A stretch of 64,000 nt of DNA from positions 2,005,509-2,069,508 of the forward strand of contig WPIO01000073.1 of NCBI GenBank assembly GCA_009760855.2. The letters are read 5' to 3'. Both the position numbers and the translations under genes were made by a program. Within the stretch, counting starts at the first letter, position 1. Every line of letters begins with the position of its first letter. Positions 11,720 to 23,299 of the stretch are shown piece by piece. Source of the DNA: Cristatella mucedo. Taxonomy: Eukaryota > Bryozoa > Phylactolaemata > Cristatellidae. Under the pieces are notes generated by a model. The model made no database searches and was not told the DNA's origin. It was given only the letters and a program-made list of their open reading frames with translations.

Positions 11720-11783
<64 letters not shown>
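11720..11783. repeat. (CT)n microsatellite
   Basis: A pure TC tract of about 62 bp just downstream of the GC island. Confidence 0.95.
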
Positions 11784-11785
<2 letters not shown>

Positions 11786-12258
11786 CACCTGATTTTACCC
11801 TCTCCCCTCTCCTCGTCCTGTCGGCATCTCTTCACCGTAAATGAGTCGTCCCGGTTACCGGTCGACAATTGCTAGGCGGTCATCTACCCTTAATGGACGC
11901 TCAGCATACTTACATAAATTCATTCAGTGATTGGTGTTGAATAGCAGCGCAACGTGTTGGCATTTCCGTGTTCTACACCAACAGATGAATAGGTGGATTA
12001 CCGTTTGATTTCGTAGCTATTTACAAGATTTTGAGAGCTTGCTTAATGTTGTATTTTGCAAGCACGTTTTCCTTAGATGGTGCTGAGGTTTTAGCATTCG
12101 GTTTTGCCTGGCAAACGTAGCTTCTTCGAGCATGGAAATGACGGCAGTGGCCCGGTTCACCCAGCACACGAAGCTCCCATTTGTTTAAAATTTAATGGAG
12201 AGCACATTTGTCTGCCGAGACACAATCCAAATGAGCCAAGTGTGTTCCAACAGGCTAG

Positions 12259-12294
12259 CAGCTACTTTGCTATACCTGTCGCTTTTGATGGCAG
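12259..12294 (+). CDS. Weak candidate for the last PDZ strand exon
   Basis: A phase 1 to 1 exon is needed between 7903 and 12529 to complete the PDZ fold. This 36-nt stretch ends at a good GTATGT donor and is open in the required phase, reading a hydrophobic segment (ATLLYLSLLMA). The acceptor (GGCTAG) lacks a clear pyrimidine tract. A competing acceptor at 12252-12253 gives, in another frame, SSYFAIPVAFDG, which looks more like a PDZ strand but has incompatible phases. Another acceptor near 10348 (TTTCTGGTGGCAG) opens a short frame with SVAVAPA but has no good donor. Placement is unresolved. Confidence 0.2.
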
Positions 12295-12528
12295 GTATGT
12301 TCATCAGCTCTGGCTACTAGTAGCTGCTTGCCATCGTCTCTCTTTGTAGCTCTCGTTTTCAGTTATATTCAGTGGCAGATCTTGGTTGCAGGCCTGCTGC
12401 TTCAGCCTGCAGGGTTTTCTGACATTGACATCCTGTGCATGAGCACCCTTTCTTAGGCAAAATGCGATAGACATGCATATAGGAGAAGAGGAGAAGGTCG
12501 TTACATGCGAACGACTGCTCGATTGCAG

Positions 12529-12566
12529 ATGGTGCGGATCCCATTGTATCTACAGAGGATGGGCAA
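12529..12566 (+). CDS. Short post-PDZ linker exon (GADPIVSTEDGQ)
   Basis: The acceptor is TGCTCGATTGCAG and the donor CAA|GTGAGT, both strong. In phase 1 to 0 it reads GADPIVSTEDGQ after a split codon, an acidic polar linker as expected after the PDZ domain. Length 38 nt. No domain is recognisable in so short a piece; it is assigned by splice-site quality, open phase and position. The following intron is very long (about 14 kb) and is packed with LINE, SINE and MITE sequence. Confidence 0.55.
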
Positions 12567-13997
12567 GTGAGTGGTTTTTCCAGGCACTAGCTATGGTGAC
12601 CATACCGGTCCAGTGCAGGCTGACCAGTGTAAGAGAGCATGATTTCAGTGAGTGATTGATTGCCTCATCACTACCCCGAAAATAACGGGCCTGTAACCAA
12701 CCAGCCTATACTGTACCAGAAATCAGTGCAATGTCAAGGTTGGATTATGTAATCTGGTGGAGGCGCAATCCTCAAGTGAGTTTTGTGAGGTCAAGGGGCG
12801 TCATACCTTTTTGTTGAAAATCCCATTTATGTAGTGTCGCATGTCTAACCAACGTCCGTAACTCCACAAAATCACGGACTATGTTGATGTCGCACTGGAG
12901 TTTCTGTCGAGCACTGAAAGCATAAGCTGCTTTCGTTGGACATTCTCCATCCGGGGGCCCACGGCACTCAGTGTGAGCTGTGTTGTTTTTGAGCCGAGGT
13001 ATGTTTTGCCGGAATGTTGGTGCTGCACTGCCACCCGACTTCGGCTGCTGCCATCATGTGAGACCGTTTTGAGTCAGTTGAACTGACACATTCCAGCTGC
13101 TGGGCCTTCTATGATGCTGCGTGGTGAATTTGTATGAACTTGGTGGACACGGTATCTGAGTACATGTATCTGAGTAGTTCTCTACATTTCCACTGGCTGC
13201 TCATCTTCATCGTAGTGGCTAGCAGTATTGGTTGCATCAAGCTCCATTTGTGGTGGCTGCACAAGACAGTTGAATCGCCGAGCAATGATGTCGTGGGATT
13301 TTGCACTCGAAATGCCGGGACTGGCATTGCATCAAGATTGAATGCATTTATCGGGCCGGTTGGCCGTAATGCCTGTTGCTCAGAATGGCGTGGCACGTCT
13401 GGGCCATACGATGTCACAAGTTGATATCACGAGCAACCGATTGCTGCTAGTGCTGTGTGGATTAGCCCTGTGCAGCACAGAGCAGCAACGGTATGGACGG
13501 CAGCGGCTGGATGATGATTGGCTCTCGAGATACTGTATGACACAAACGCTCCCTCGTCTTGCATTCCTCTTTGGTGCTGATTGGGCACATTGGTGTTTTT
13601 ACCTGTCACACTGCAGTGGCTGATAATTAGCTAAGGTTCCATATCAGCTGTGGCTATCTACACATCGGTGGGACTAATTCGACACGTCCATGGCTATTGG
13701 AAAGCCAGATTGGGTGCTATAGTGAGTTGGTTCCTAGAAGTTACTAGAAACATTGCTTTTTGGCTCTCTATGCATTTCCTGACCAAGGCCTCATTTCTTG
13801 CATGCTGGGTTAGCAGACTCTGCCCCCAGTGCCTGCTTTAGTTATGATGGCAGCACCACTTTCGCACCTAGAGTTGGGGCCCAAGTCAGTTTTGCCCTCC
13901 GATGGGGACTGGGCGAGTCACAGTAGCCCATGGAGCACGTTGGGCAAAACTTCGATGTTGCCACCAAAAATTTGGTAATGCTTTATATACAGCATCT

Positions 13998-14060
13998 GAA
14001 AAGTGCCTAGAGGGAGATTCAGTTCTCCGAGGGCATCGTACAAATGTAACGTTATTATAA
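13998..14060 (+). repeat. Solo LINE 3' tail, diverged
   Basis: AAAAGTGCCTAGAGGGAGATTCAGTTCTCCGAGGG, then GTACAAATGTAACGTTATTAT. Same tail consensus, short copy. Confidence 0.7.
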
Positions 14061-14504
14061 CTTAGCAGAGGCTCGGGAGACATGGGCTGGATGTTGATCC
14101 CGTGACCTACGGCCTGGCTACTGGGGCATGATAGCATGCTGGCTTATTGTCTTGTCAAACTCCAAGCTCTTTTGTGTTACCCGAAGAATGGTCTGCTATT
14201 AGTAGCCCAACTATGCTTTGGTTTGGCTCACTATATAGATGTCACACATTCGTCTTATGATTAGTAACTATTTTCTGCTATCATTTGCACACGATTGGTT
14301 TTCATGAGTGGTTGAGCAGTGACTAGGTACGCGTGCCTTGCAATGCCTTATAAAGGCTGCAATGCTTTGACCATTTGCAGTTGTACAAATGCTCGGACGG
14401 CCTGTAGTGATCGCAGCATGGTATCGTCTCTGAGTTGCAGGGTCAAGCTGCCCGTGCTCCCGTTTTTCATGCTGTTCCTGTAATGTTTATTGGCCCCCCT
14501 CGTA

Positions 14505-14600
14505 ATAGTCCTTCGGTAGGGTGCTTTTATGTCCAAGGTCATCGGTTCGAGTCATAGGACTGGCAATTCCTGATTGCCCACTGGAAGCTGGGCCCAATGA
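14505..14600 (+). repeat. tRNA-like SINE head, sense
   Basis: TCGGTAGGGTGC (box-A-like) and GGTCATCGGTTCGAGTCATAGG (box B GGTTCGAGTC), followed by ATTGCCCACTGGAAGC. Probably a diverged SINE-2 head with part of the hairpin. Confidence 0.55.
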
Positions 14601-14674
14601 GGCACTCTTCTATTTGTTTTTTTTATTCAGTCAGTGCCTGCTTTTAGTTCCCCAAAATACCATTGCACCTACCT

Positions 14675-14875
14675 TAAGAGCTACTGGCCCAGGGGTAAGG
14701 TGCTCGTCTTTAGCGACCATGGTCGTGGGTTCGAGCCTCGTAGCAGTATATGTTAAGCGCCTGAGTGGAGATTAAGTTGCTCCTTCGTTTGACGTTGCCT
14801 GCTTTCGAGCATTATATGTAAAGTGCCTAGAAGGAGAGCTGGCTCTTTTTTTAGGGTGCTACATAAGCGTTTTAG
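14675..14875 (+). repeat. SINE-1 copy, sense, with duplicated tail
   Basis: Head AGAGCTACTGGCCCAGGGGT and box B TGGGTTCGAGCC, then the tail TTAAGCGCCTGAGTGGAGATT. About 60 bp further on a second tail-like block follows (AAAGTGCCTAGAAGGAGAGCT...GGGTGCTACATAAG). Confidence 0.75.
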
Positions 14876-15411
14876 CGGCGCCATGACTACTGTATGCTGG
14901 ATATGCACATCGGCTGCAGCTGGCTGCTACTCCTAGTTTTGCTACCACATTCACTCGCCCTCACTGGGTGGACGTGGTCGCGTTTGCAGCAACCAAGTGG
15001 TGCTGCTTGCATTTAACCATTCATTCGCAAGTGCTTTTGCGTATACACAATTGTGGGTATACTATTCTAGATACGCACGTTGCTGTTTTAATTCAGTCGG
15101 AAAGGGTGCAAGTGAGCGAGCTCATCATGAGAAGATGAGTCAATCCCTAGGTTACTGGGCTGACAGCATAAGACCGGCACACGTGCTCACACACTGGGAG
15201 TCTCCAGCATGGTTGGGTCTTTAATGAATTCTGAACTACAGTGGCTCTCACTCAAAAATTGACTCGACTTTGATGTCATCTCTCTGGCCCACAGGACGCT
15301 TCACCTATTCGCCAGAGCCTACATGTCCGACCTCCTTGCGACCCCAGCATGCTTGGGCACCACCTCTTCCTTAGCATCCAGTCAACTCGCCATCCCTTGG
15401 CCTAAATGGAA

Positions 15412-15671
15412 ATACCGTATTTTACTGTATACAAGCCCCCACTTTTTTCTCCAAAATTTGGGGTCAGATAATGGAGGGGGCTTATGCATGGGAGATGAAC
15501 TTTTTATCACATCACACCATCACTATTCCTGATGCAGAGGGTAGTGATAGCGACACGAGTGATTATTATGAGTCTTGATATTGTTCAGTTTATTCAGTTA
15601 TTGAATAAAAATATTTTTCCAAAGAATTGGTTAAAAGTTGGGGGAGGCTTATACACGGTAAAATACGGTAT
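15412..15671. mobile_element. Pogo/Tc1-like MITE, 260 bp
   Basis: Inverted ends: ATACCGTATTTTACTGTATA on the left; the right end reads, on the opposite strand, ATACCGTATTTTACCGTGTA. Both continue into AAGCCCCCAC or AAGCCTCCCCC. A flanking TA at each end fits the Tc1/mariner-pogo target site. The interior is AT-rich and non-coding, so the element is non-autonomous. A second inverted block (GGGGGCTTATGCATG) lies at 15477-15491. Confidence 0.8.
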
Positions 15672-15699
15672 TCTGTTGATCGAGCCTTAGGCTTCCTAT

Positions 15700-15890
15700 G
15701 CATGGAAAGTCTGAAACTTGCTTTCGGCTATGGTAGCACTATCTGCAGTGACCTTGCATCTTTGAATCTCACATGTAAACGACTTGTCTGTTCTGCCCAG
15801 CTTTCCACGAACCACGCTGAACTTGTCTTCCTTGTTCCTGTTTGCTTTTCGTACTTACTTGTACATTAATATCATTATTATCCTAGCTGA
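15700..15890 (+). repeat. LINE-related 3' fragment (second subfamily)
   Basis: The stretch CTTGCATCTTTGAATCTCAC, CAGCTTTCCACGAACCACGCTGAACTTGTC and CCTGTTTGCTTT resembles 21.0 and 43.65-43.75 kb. It is the diverged end of the retroelement ORF plus 3' UTR. Confidence 0.55.
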
Positions 15891-16095
15891 TTAAACAGCC
15901 TCTTTTTGTATAGCGACAGAAGAGCCTTTACGGCTATCACCACCGCTTGCAGTGGCGATAAAGGATCGCCCACTGCAGGAATCGAACCCACGACCTCGGG
16001 ACCGAGGTCGTGAAAGCAACCACCTTACCTATAATAATCATTACATGAGTTCGTGGAAGTTACCAACCAGGGAGCCTACTAACCGGTGGCTCCGA
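15885..16095 (-). repeat. SINE-2 copy, antisense, nearly full length
   Basis: Reads, inverted: 3' end (AGCTGATTAAACAGCCTC), AGAGCCTTTACGGC, the hairpin at 15949-15976 (GCAGTGGCGAT/ATCGCCCACTGC), box B (inverted GAATCGAACCCACGACC) and the head ending ACCGGTGGC. The best representative of the family here. Confidence 0.8.
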
Positions 16096-16629
16096 GTGTC
16101 TTGTGAGCTTTAGCATGCTGGCTTTGGAGCAGGATATCAGGAATCATTCTTTGTAGCCTCGAGGCCCCTTCTCTCCCATTCAACTCCCGAGACCAGCTTG
16201 CCATGTTATTCCATTTTCTGCAGAAAGCTCCTTGAAAGTCACGAGAGTTTATTTGTGCACTGCAGTTTGCTCTGCCACGTGACTTCCGATTGAATTCCAG
16301 CCTCCTGTCACAATTGTCGCCATGAGCAGCAAGGCTCCCTCAGTGCTTAGCTGCTCCCGGGCAAAGCCGAGCTGATGAAGCAGTATCAGCCTGCTGATAT
16401 TATCAGGTCATCAATAAGCTGTTTAAAAGAATTAAGATACTGCTGACAATGGTTTTGCAATGCAGCTCTGTTCTGCGGAACCAACATTCATAGCTTCTGA
16501 GGGTCTGCTTGCATCCTCTGCAATCATTCTGCCTCAACTATGGATATCCACTTTGGCTTTGTTGCAAGGTATGCCTGCTGTTGGTATCCCAAACGTGTAC
16601 GAACAATCACTTACTCAGACGTTTAGTAA

Positions 16630-16775
16630 AAAAATTATTCATTTGTATAGCGCCTCAAGAGAACTTAATCTCTATTCAGGCGCTTCACGTATGCCTCGGG
16701 GCTCGAGCCCACGACCTCAGCCAGACCTTGGTCGGGGCGAGCACCTTAACCGCTGGACCAAACCAGCTCGACAAT
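16630..16775 (-). repeat. SINE-1 copy, antisense
   Basis: ATTCATTTGTATAGCGCCTC...TTAATCTC...CAGGCGCTTCACGTATGC (inverted tail), then GGGGCTCGAGCCCACGACC (inverted box B) and ACCGCTGGACCAAACCAGCTC (inverted box A). Clear counterpart of the copy at 4.1 kb. Confidence 0.85.
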
Positions 16776-18194
16776 TAGTGCAAGGACACCTTCCAGTCAG
16801 TCAAATAGCCTCCTGATGTTCTTGTTTTTCCGAGTGGTTAATAAACATAAGCCTCTCTATCCGGCCATCAGTCCATCCTTCTATCCATCCACCCATTTCT
16901 CCATAGACTAAGCAAGGCAATCTTAAAATCTGCTTCCTTAAGTAAGAATTTTAGTGATTCTCACGATGTAGCTGTTGGCTGGAGCGAGGCACTTGTTATG
17001 AAGCTCGTCTTGGGCAGAATAAGCCCGGATTCAACTTGCAAGAGCAGTGAGTCATGCACTACTGCTGTCAGAGGAAAGAGTGCATGACAGCACCGTGTAG
17101 CGGTGCGCACAAGTTTTGGCTGTTGGCCCACACGTTTATTGGTTGCCTGGTCCTGGCTTGCCAAGAGCTGTTGCAGTCTGTTCTCAAAGCTTGCTTTGAT
17201 TGCCGCATTGTGAGCGCTGGTAGGATAGAGAATTGAAATTATGAAGACTCTGATACTCGAATACAGCTGACCTAAGACGGTTGCTTTCGAGTTATGCTCG
17301 GTTTCCTGAATGCCAGCCGCTCTAGGATGCATCTTAATGTTACCCGTAGATAGATGTAAAGCTGAGAATGAGCACAGTGATTAGTACTCTTAATGTGTGC
17401 CAGCCCCAGCGAGTTCACCAGCTTAATACTGTCTCACGCGAGATTAGAAGAAGTCGCTACTGCCTTGCTGCTTGTCGAGCACTGTCGGCACCGCCTGGAT
17501 TTCTATTGCCAAGATTTAACAGTAGCTGGAGGAATAGTGTGCAGAGTGGAGCGTGGCCCGTGTGTCTGCGTCTGTCAGAATAGTGCTGCTGCTGGTGCTC
17601 AGCAGTGATATGGGGCGATGATGTGATGCAGCAGTAGCTTGGTATTCTTCCTTAGGATGGTCCAATCTCAGTGGTCCGATATGCTGTGTGTACGCAACAC
17701 TCTTCTAGTTTGCTTATATGCCTTGTCATATATCACATTTCAAACCCATGAAGTGGCATCGTGCCTGTGACTAGAGTGCATGTTGAGCATGCCGGTATGC
17801 CAATGCACCTTACTTTATGCCGAGTTCGAACTGTAGAGCTTTGTGCTGGCAGCCAGCCGTCGTGGACCATGAGCTGCACTGATCTTTGGCGCAAGGAAGC
17901 AGAGGGTTGACACGAGGACCGACTCATTCGTGCTGCGTGTGCAGTGTGTGCTAGCTTCTTGTTCGTGCTGAACCATGAATGCAAGAAGAGAAATCCAATT
18001 CCCCCCATAATCATTATCATATGCAGAATCTGTGGTCTTTGCCACCCTGTGAAACGATGAGATCCACCGTGGCTGCATGGCCGTGTCAGCTTTTCATAGC
18101 AGCGGACAGCTTTTAAGTATGGTAGATGACGACATTGGCGGTGCATACTCTCGGGATGTTTGCTCAGAGAGGTGAAGTAAAAGTGAAGATAAGG

Positions 18195-18360
18195 TGAAGC
18201 CTGACTCAGCAGCCTCATTTAAATAGCTAGCAAAGAGCCAAACTTGTGGTGGCTATCACCTCCTTGCTGGGAGTGGACAACAAAGGATTGCCGACTGCAG
18301 AACTCGAACCCGCGACCTGGGTCGTGAAGTGTGAAGACCTTTCCACCGGGCTAAGACTTT
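18195..18360 (-). repeat. SINE-2 copy, antisense
   Basis: Starts CAGCAGCCTCATTTAAATAG, then TGGTGGCTATCACC, the degenerate hairpin, GAACTCGAACCCGCGACCTGG (inverted box B) and the head end CCACCGGGCTAAGAC. Confidence 0.75.
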
Positions 18361-18885
18361 AGGGCAAAGCTCAGATTACACTGAGGGCTTCAAAGATTGC
18401 AATCCGATGGTGTAAAGGGTGCAGCTACGATGGATTTAGCATGGCTTCCGACGATAAAGACATTGCATTTTACTCCATTACCCTGCTTTTCACGCAATGT
18501 GCACACATATCTCCTCAGACATTTGTTCGTGCGTTCGTGTACACGTTTGTGAACATGCTAACACAGCTATGATGTGCATGTATTCATATAGTTGTGCTTA
18601 GGATCTGGTTTCCACATGCTCAGCCTGGATGCATGAAAGGATCAGCAAGCATTGGCCTCTAGGCACCTGTGCAGCATGCCTGCATACGCCTGCTTGCTCG
18701 TCATTCTTATGAAGCACTGGTTATGCTGTATGCACTCAAATGTAGCCAACAGTGGTTAGGCTGCTTTGGCAGCACTCTGTACTGAGGGCACCTGCGATGA
18801 GAGCTGGCCGACACACAGCTGCTGGGATCGTTTAGAAAGAGGCTGTTTGCTCCAAAATTCCAGGAGGATTGTTGTGCTTTATAGT

Positions 18886-19388
18886 AATAATAATATTGCA
18901 CTTGATAAAGCGCCCTCAGAGAACTTAATCTCTTTCTAGGCGCTTTACATTTGCTGCAAAGTGATACGCAATAGAATAGTAAGTAAAATCATGCTTGAAA
19001 AACAAACAAAATGAATAACATGGTTAGGGGTTACATGCACTGGGTCAGCATGCAAATGTGGTTAGTGGCAGCATGAACAGTGTCAGCACGCATAAGCACA
19101 TCGAGGACGAATCACAAGGACCCACTAAATGCTGTCCTAAATAGGTATGTTTTTAAGTTTCTTTTAAATGTGGTCAGGTCAGGGGATGTTCTGATGCAGG
19201 TCGGGAGGGAGTTCCAGGCTGTGGGAGCATACGAGCTAAATGCACGGTCTCCAAAGGATTTAAGGTTTGTACGAGGTATTTCTAGACTGTTGGATTCCGA
19301 AAAGCGAGTGGTACGATGCTTTGCCTGATGGGGTAGTATCTCTGAAAGATAGGCTGGAGCCATAGAATGAAGAGACCTAAAAGTGAGC
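18886..19388 (-). repeat. 5'-truncated LINE copy, antisense
   Basis: Begins with TAATAATAATATTG and the inverted tail (AAAGCGCCCTCAGAGAACTT), then 3' UTR, then the C-terminal ORF2 segment. On the minus strand this reads SYAPTAWNSLPTCIRTSPDL (19112-19363), the conserved end of the CR1/L2-like ORF2. It stops near 19388, where homology to the other copies ends, as expected for a target-primed truncated insertion. Confidence 0.85.
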
Positions 19389-20984
19389 TTTATGCACTAC
19401 TAGATGGTGCTGTCACTTGCTCGGTAGGTAGCCCTTGTGCCACGTTCAATGGTGGCTCAATTTTTGTACACCGTATGAGCTGTGTAAGTGGGTTCTCTGT
19501 AGCCGCGAGACCTTTGTCTGGTGTATTCGAGTTAGCCAGCCGTGTATGCCCCATCGTGGACCCCTGCTTGCTGCAGAACACAAGGCTGCTTTCTTCCAGT
19601 GGATGCGCTTTATTGAGGACACTGTATCAGAGCAGCCGGCCGTCAAGGGCGTAGCTGTTCACTTTCGGCGGACTTCCCGAAGTTCTTAGTCAGTAAGCAT
19701 TTTCTGGATTTGTATGTGATGTACATGTTTGCAGAGCCTGAGAAACTAATATCTGTCTCTTTGACACTTGACAGCAGGTGCTAGCTAGCCCTCCACTGAG
19801 CGAGCCATCAAGACACTCACCTTTAGTCCATTAATTCTAACCTTTGTTTTAATAAGCAGTTGTGAGCAAATTAGTTTGACCACACGGCTTACTTCCCAGG
19901 GCCTAAAATCGTGCATGGCGCTGCTTCTAGCTTGCTGATTGGATACCAGCTCCTCACTGGTGGCAGCCCCTCGAGGCAGGAGCTGCATACCACTGGGCTG
20001 ATTTCGTGTGCGTACCTTCCCAGGGATTGTGTTTGTTGCTCTTTGCCGTTTTTCTTGGTCCTTGTATTTTCGAACTGTTCTTGTTCCAGAGTGTGCCTGT
20101 GTAGCACCTCAATGTTTTGCCTCGTTACGCACACAGAGGCGAATCGTCTATTCATCTGTCAATCTTTCTCTGATCTTCTATCGGTTTCTCATTTGCTCTG
20201 TTTGTCTGTCTTCTCTCTCTCTCCGCTCACTTTCTCCTCACCTCCTATGTCTGTATGCGCTCTTTTGCTCACTGCGTGTGTCGGTTGAATTGGGAATCAC
20301 AAGCCTGCCACCATTCACCTGCACTCATTGAGCTGCGCACTGGTGACATCTAGTCGTAACCAGCTGCTGCTGACCGAGATTCGAGGCTCTACCATGACAT
20401 GGGGTGCAATTGGTGCTAGTTTACCGAGAAGGCGTGCATGAAAGCCGAAGCGACTATTCTACTGTTTGCCTTTTGATAGCGAGCTCCTCTGTGGCGCTGA
20501 CATTGCTGAGAAAGCCGGCAGATTCTGCACAAAAGTTTGTCGAAGTGCCTCCTTCCTCAAAGTCTCCTCTGCGGAAGGTCATCACGGATCCCATTGCCGT
20601 GTCGGTGAGGGCTGCTGCTGTTGCGGCTGCTCAGTAGATACAGCCTGCAGGCATGCTGGCCTGCTCGGTTGGTGTGGCTTGCAGGCATACTGTGCTGGCA
20701 TTGCTTGTCATTACGAGTACCACTAATAGTACAGGCTGCTGTGTCTGATGGACATTTCATTAAAGATGGCACACTTCATCCGTGCACGTGCTTGCCATCG
20801 ACAGCTATGCCACCCACCAGTTCCCCTTCCTGTGAACTTGGCCACCATAATTAAGGTGCTCTGTGGTTCTACATATTTTTTCGACACGTCACAGCAAGCC
20901 AGCAAGTGTACACTCGAATCACCCACTCCTCAGGACCTGGTCATCTCACCATCCCTTGCATTAAATTGAAACCTTTTGGTCATC

Positions 20985-21350
20985 GCAACTTACTTCTTGC
21001 TACGATCGCTACCTGAAATGACCTTGTATCTTTCAAGTCTCGGCTAATGGCGTATCTTTTTCTGCCAGCTTCCCTTTCGTCCCTGTGTACTCGCCTGCTT
21101 TTTGTTCCAGCGTGCTTTGTGTGCATGCATATGCATAATTAGTGCATGGCTCTAGCTAGAGTTATTACTAACCACTTGCCATCGGTGTCGTGTGCTTTAG
21201 CATGCTAGGCCAAGCATAGTACTTATTTGCATTCGTTTCTTGATATATTGCATGCTGCCATTCCTTCGGTATTGATCCTCTTGCAGGGAAAGTAATGTGC
21301 CTGGATAGAGATTAAGTTCACCTAGGACGAATTACAGACGTCGAATTAGG
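20985..21350 (+). repeat. Diverged LINE 3' fragment, sense
   Basis: Shows the same order as 43.65-44.0 kb: a remnant of the ORF2 end, CCACTTGCC..GGTGTC, CATGCTAGGCC, CTCTTGCAGGGAAAGTAATG, then the degenerate tail TGCCTGGATAGAGATTAAG. Confidence 0.5.
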
Positions 21351-22489
21351 TATTTGGACAGGCAAAAGATTGGGGCAGATAAATGGGATGCATCGATTTT
21401 GGCTCTTCATGCTGGAGAGCAGTTTCAGCTGCCTGATTTGCCAGTGGGCAGTCGTGATATTTGTATGGGACGACCATCCTAATTGATGATCCCTGGCTGT
21501 CAGGACTTTAGTTGGCTAATGCACGGGATCCCGACTGTGGAACTCATGCATTTTCTTATCCATTTCGTACAGCTACCGGCTGGTCACGAATAGAAGCTTC
21601 AGTCTGAGGTCGGCAAATTTTGACCTGAGCCCAAGTACTCACTTCACAGGTACCATAGCAAACGTACCCGGTGAAGAAAAGATGAATTGAAGAAATTTCT
21701 CGCTGTACTAGTGCTGTTCGTCCTACTCAGGACAGCAAATTGACTGCCCCCTTACAGCCTGTTGGCGGCAGATACATTTGCTCTGTAGGAGCCGAACTGA
21801 ATGACTTACTTGAAACATTTTCTTAGTACAATGATCTACCTTTTTTTATACTGCCCACTCGGTCAGTAATTTTCCGTCACTCTGCACTGCTAATTCGTTG
21901 CTATTTTATTTACTTCTCCAACTGCCTTCCTAATTCAGCTATGTTTATCGCATTTTTGACTTAATCTAGATGAGATTCGGTTCTGATGTACCGGATGTAC
22001 CTACACATGGTTGGACTGCACTGTAGAAAAAAGGCCAGCATGGCTATCACTTTTAGTCGTCACATTTGTCACAGGTTTTTTAGATGGAAATATGTAGATA
22101 CATAGGATACTTACTTGCGAGTCAATTTAATATATAACACTGGCATTCTGACCCTTGACTACTGCTTTCATTGTTATTCACATAGCACACAGCTGTGACT
22201 GTGCTTAAATTCCTTCCTACCTTCGAACATGTCAAACTCATTCACGCAGTACAACCGGATTTTTGTGCAAAATTTAAAGCCAAGAGTTTAGAGCCTAAGG
22301 TGTTAGGTGCCGATTCGTGAGTAGTCTTGACAACTCAATTAGTAGAGCACTAAACCAGTAACATATTGGTTCTGGGATAGTTTCCCACACGAGGCGAAAT
22401 TCTTTATCGGTGCTCAGACCGTCGGCAGAATGACCCTTGTTATAAAAGGTACAATTTCAGCATGCTCAATACATTTGAAGGACAAATTA

Positions 22490-22745
22490 CGAGAATGGAA
22501 AACAGGCTGTGTGGAGCAGGGAGGTTTTTAGCTTAAACGTCACCAGTCAGAAGGTGATGTGAAGTTAGTGGTGAGTTCCAGGCTTTTGGAGCATCGGAGC
22601 TGAATGTGTTGTGTCCTATGGAGTGAGGAGTACTCACGTGACCCCAGGGCTGTCTTCGACATATAAGTTGCTTTTGGAGCCAGAAAGAGCTTAAAGCCCA
22701 GTGTTAAGAGTGACACATCTAGTAGCATCTGTAGCTTCATAATCG
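22490..22745 (-). repeat. Old, diverged LINE fragment, antisense
   Basis: The plus strand contains GTGAGTTCCAGGCTTTTGGAGC and GGAGCCAGAAAGAG, which correspond to GAGTTCCAGGCTGTGGGAGC and GCTGGAGCCATAGA of the antisense copies at 19.2 and 34.3 kb. Heavily mutated. Confidence 0.45.
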
Positions 22746-23299
22746 AAATTGGTATGTAAAGCCTACTGTTTCAGGTTTGTATCATGCCCAAGGTGAAAAC
22801 TCAATTTTTTTCTTCCCATTTCTTGTTTCGCAGGCCTTTGATTTCTGCATGCTTTGGCCAGCACAGTAGTTGCTCCTTAAAGCCTAACACTATGCAAATG
22901 AAATGTCGGCAATGTCCACGCTGCTGATCAAAAAAAGCATGCTGGACTCTGTGCTACTCTTTCCTCTTTCATCGTGTGGATGTGCTGCTGTCAGGCCTTG
23001 GTAGAGGACGATTTACTTGTGAGTGTTGCTGGTTCAGACGTATTCGGCTATGAGTTCCTTGTTTATGATCTATTCATTAACATAAGAAAAGCACCCCGGA
23101 GCCACCCCGGTGCCGGGGCCGCCAGATTAGACACTGCTCGTTTGGCAGGAACTTCGAGCTGAGTACCAGCTCGTTTGGTATTCCTAGCATTGTCTCGAAC
23201 CACTCAGCATGCTCCCCCACAAGCATCACTGTGAATTTAACTTAGTGCATTAGGCCTTCTATAACTTCGGCGGCCCAACTTATCGCTTGTCTTTGGAGT

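Larger units (their letters stand above)
7904..12528 (+). other. Intron region after PDZ exon d
   Basis: Holds a SINE-2 (8.1 kb), a LINE tail (8.4 kb), a SINE-2 fragment (9.4 kb), a CTG run (10.06 kb), the GC-rich island (10.6-11.5 kb) and a CT microsatellite. The stretch 8490-9350 contains weakly open frames (for example 8702-9004) that I do not recognise and that lack splice support. A small candidate exon at 12259-12294 is listed separately. Confidence 0.5.

Noticed and set aside
14505-16055. tRNA genes suggested by box-B-like motifs
   Set aside because: The heads do not fold into full cloverleafs and are followed by SINE tails; they recur as repeats. The same holds for 4.1, 16.7, 18.3 and 35.7 kb.
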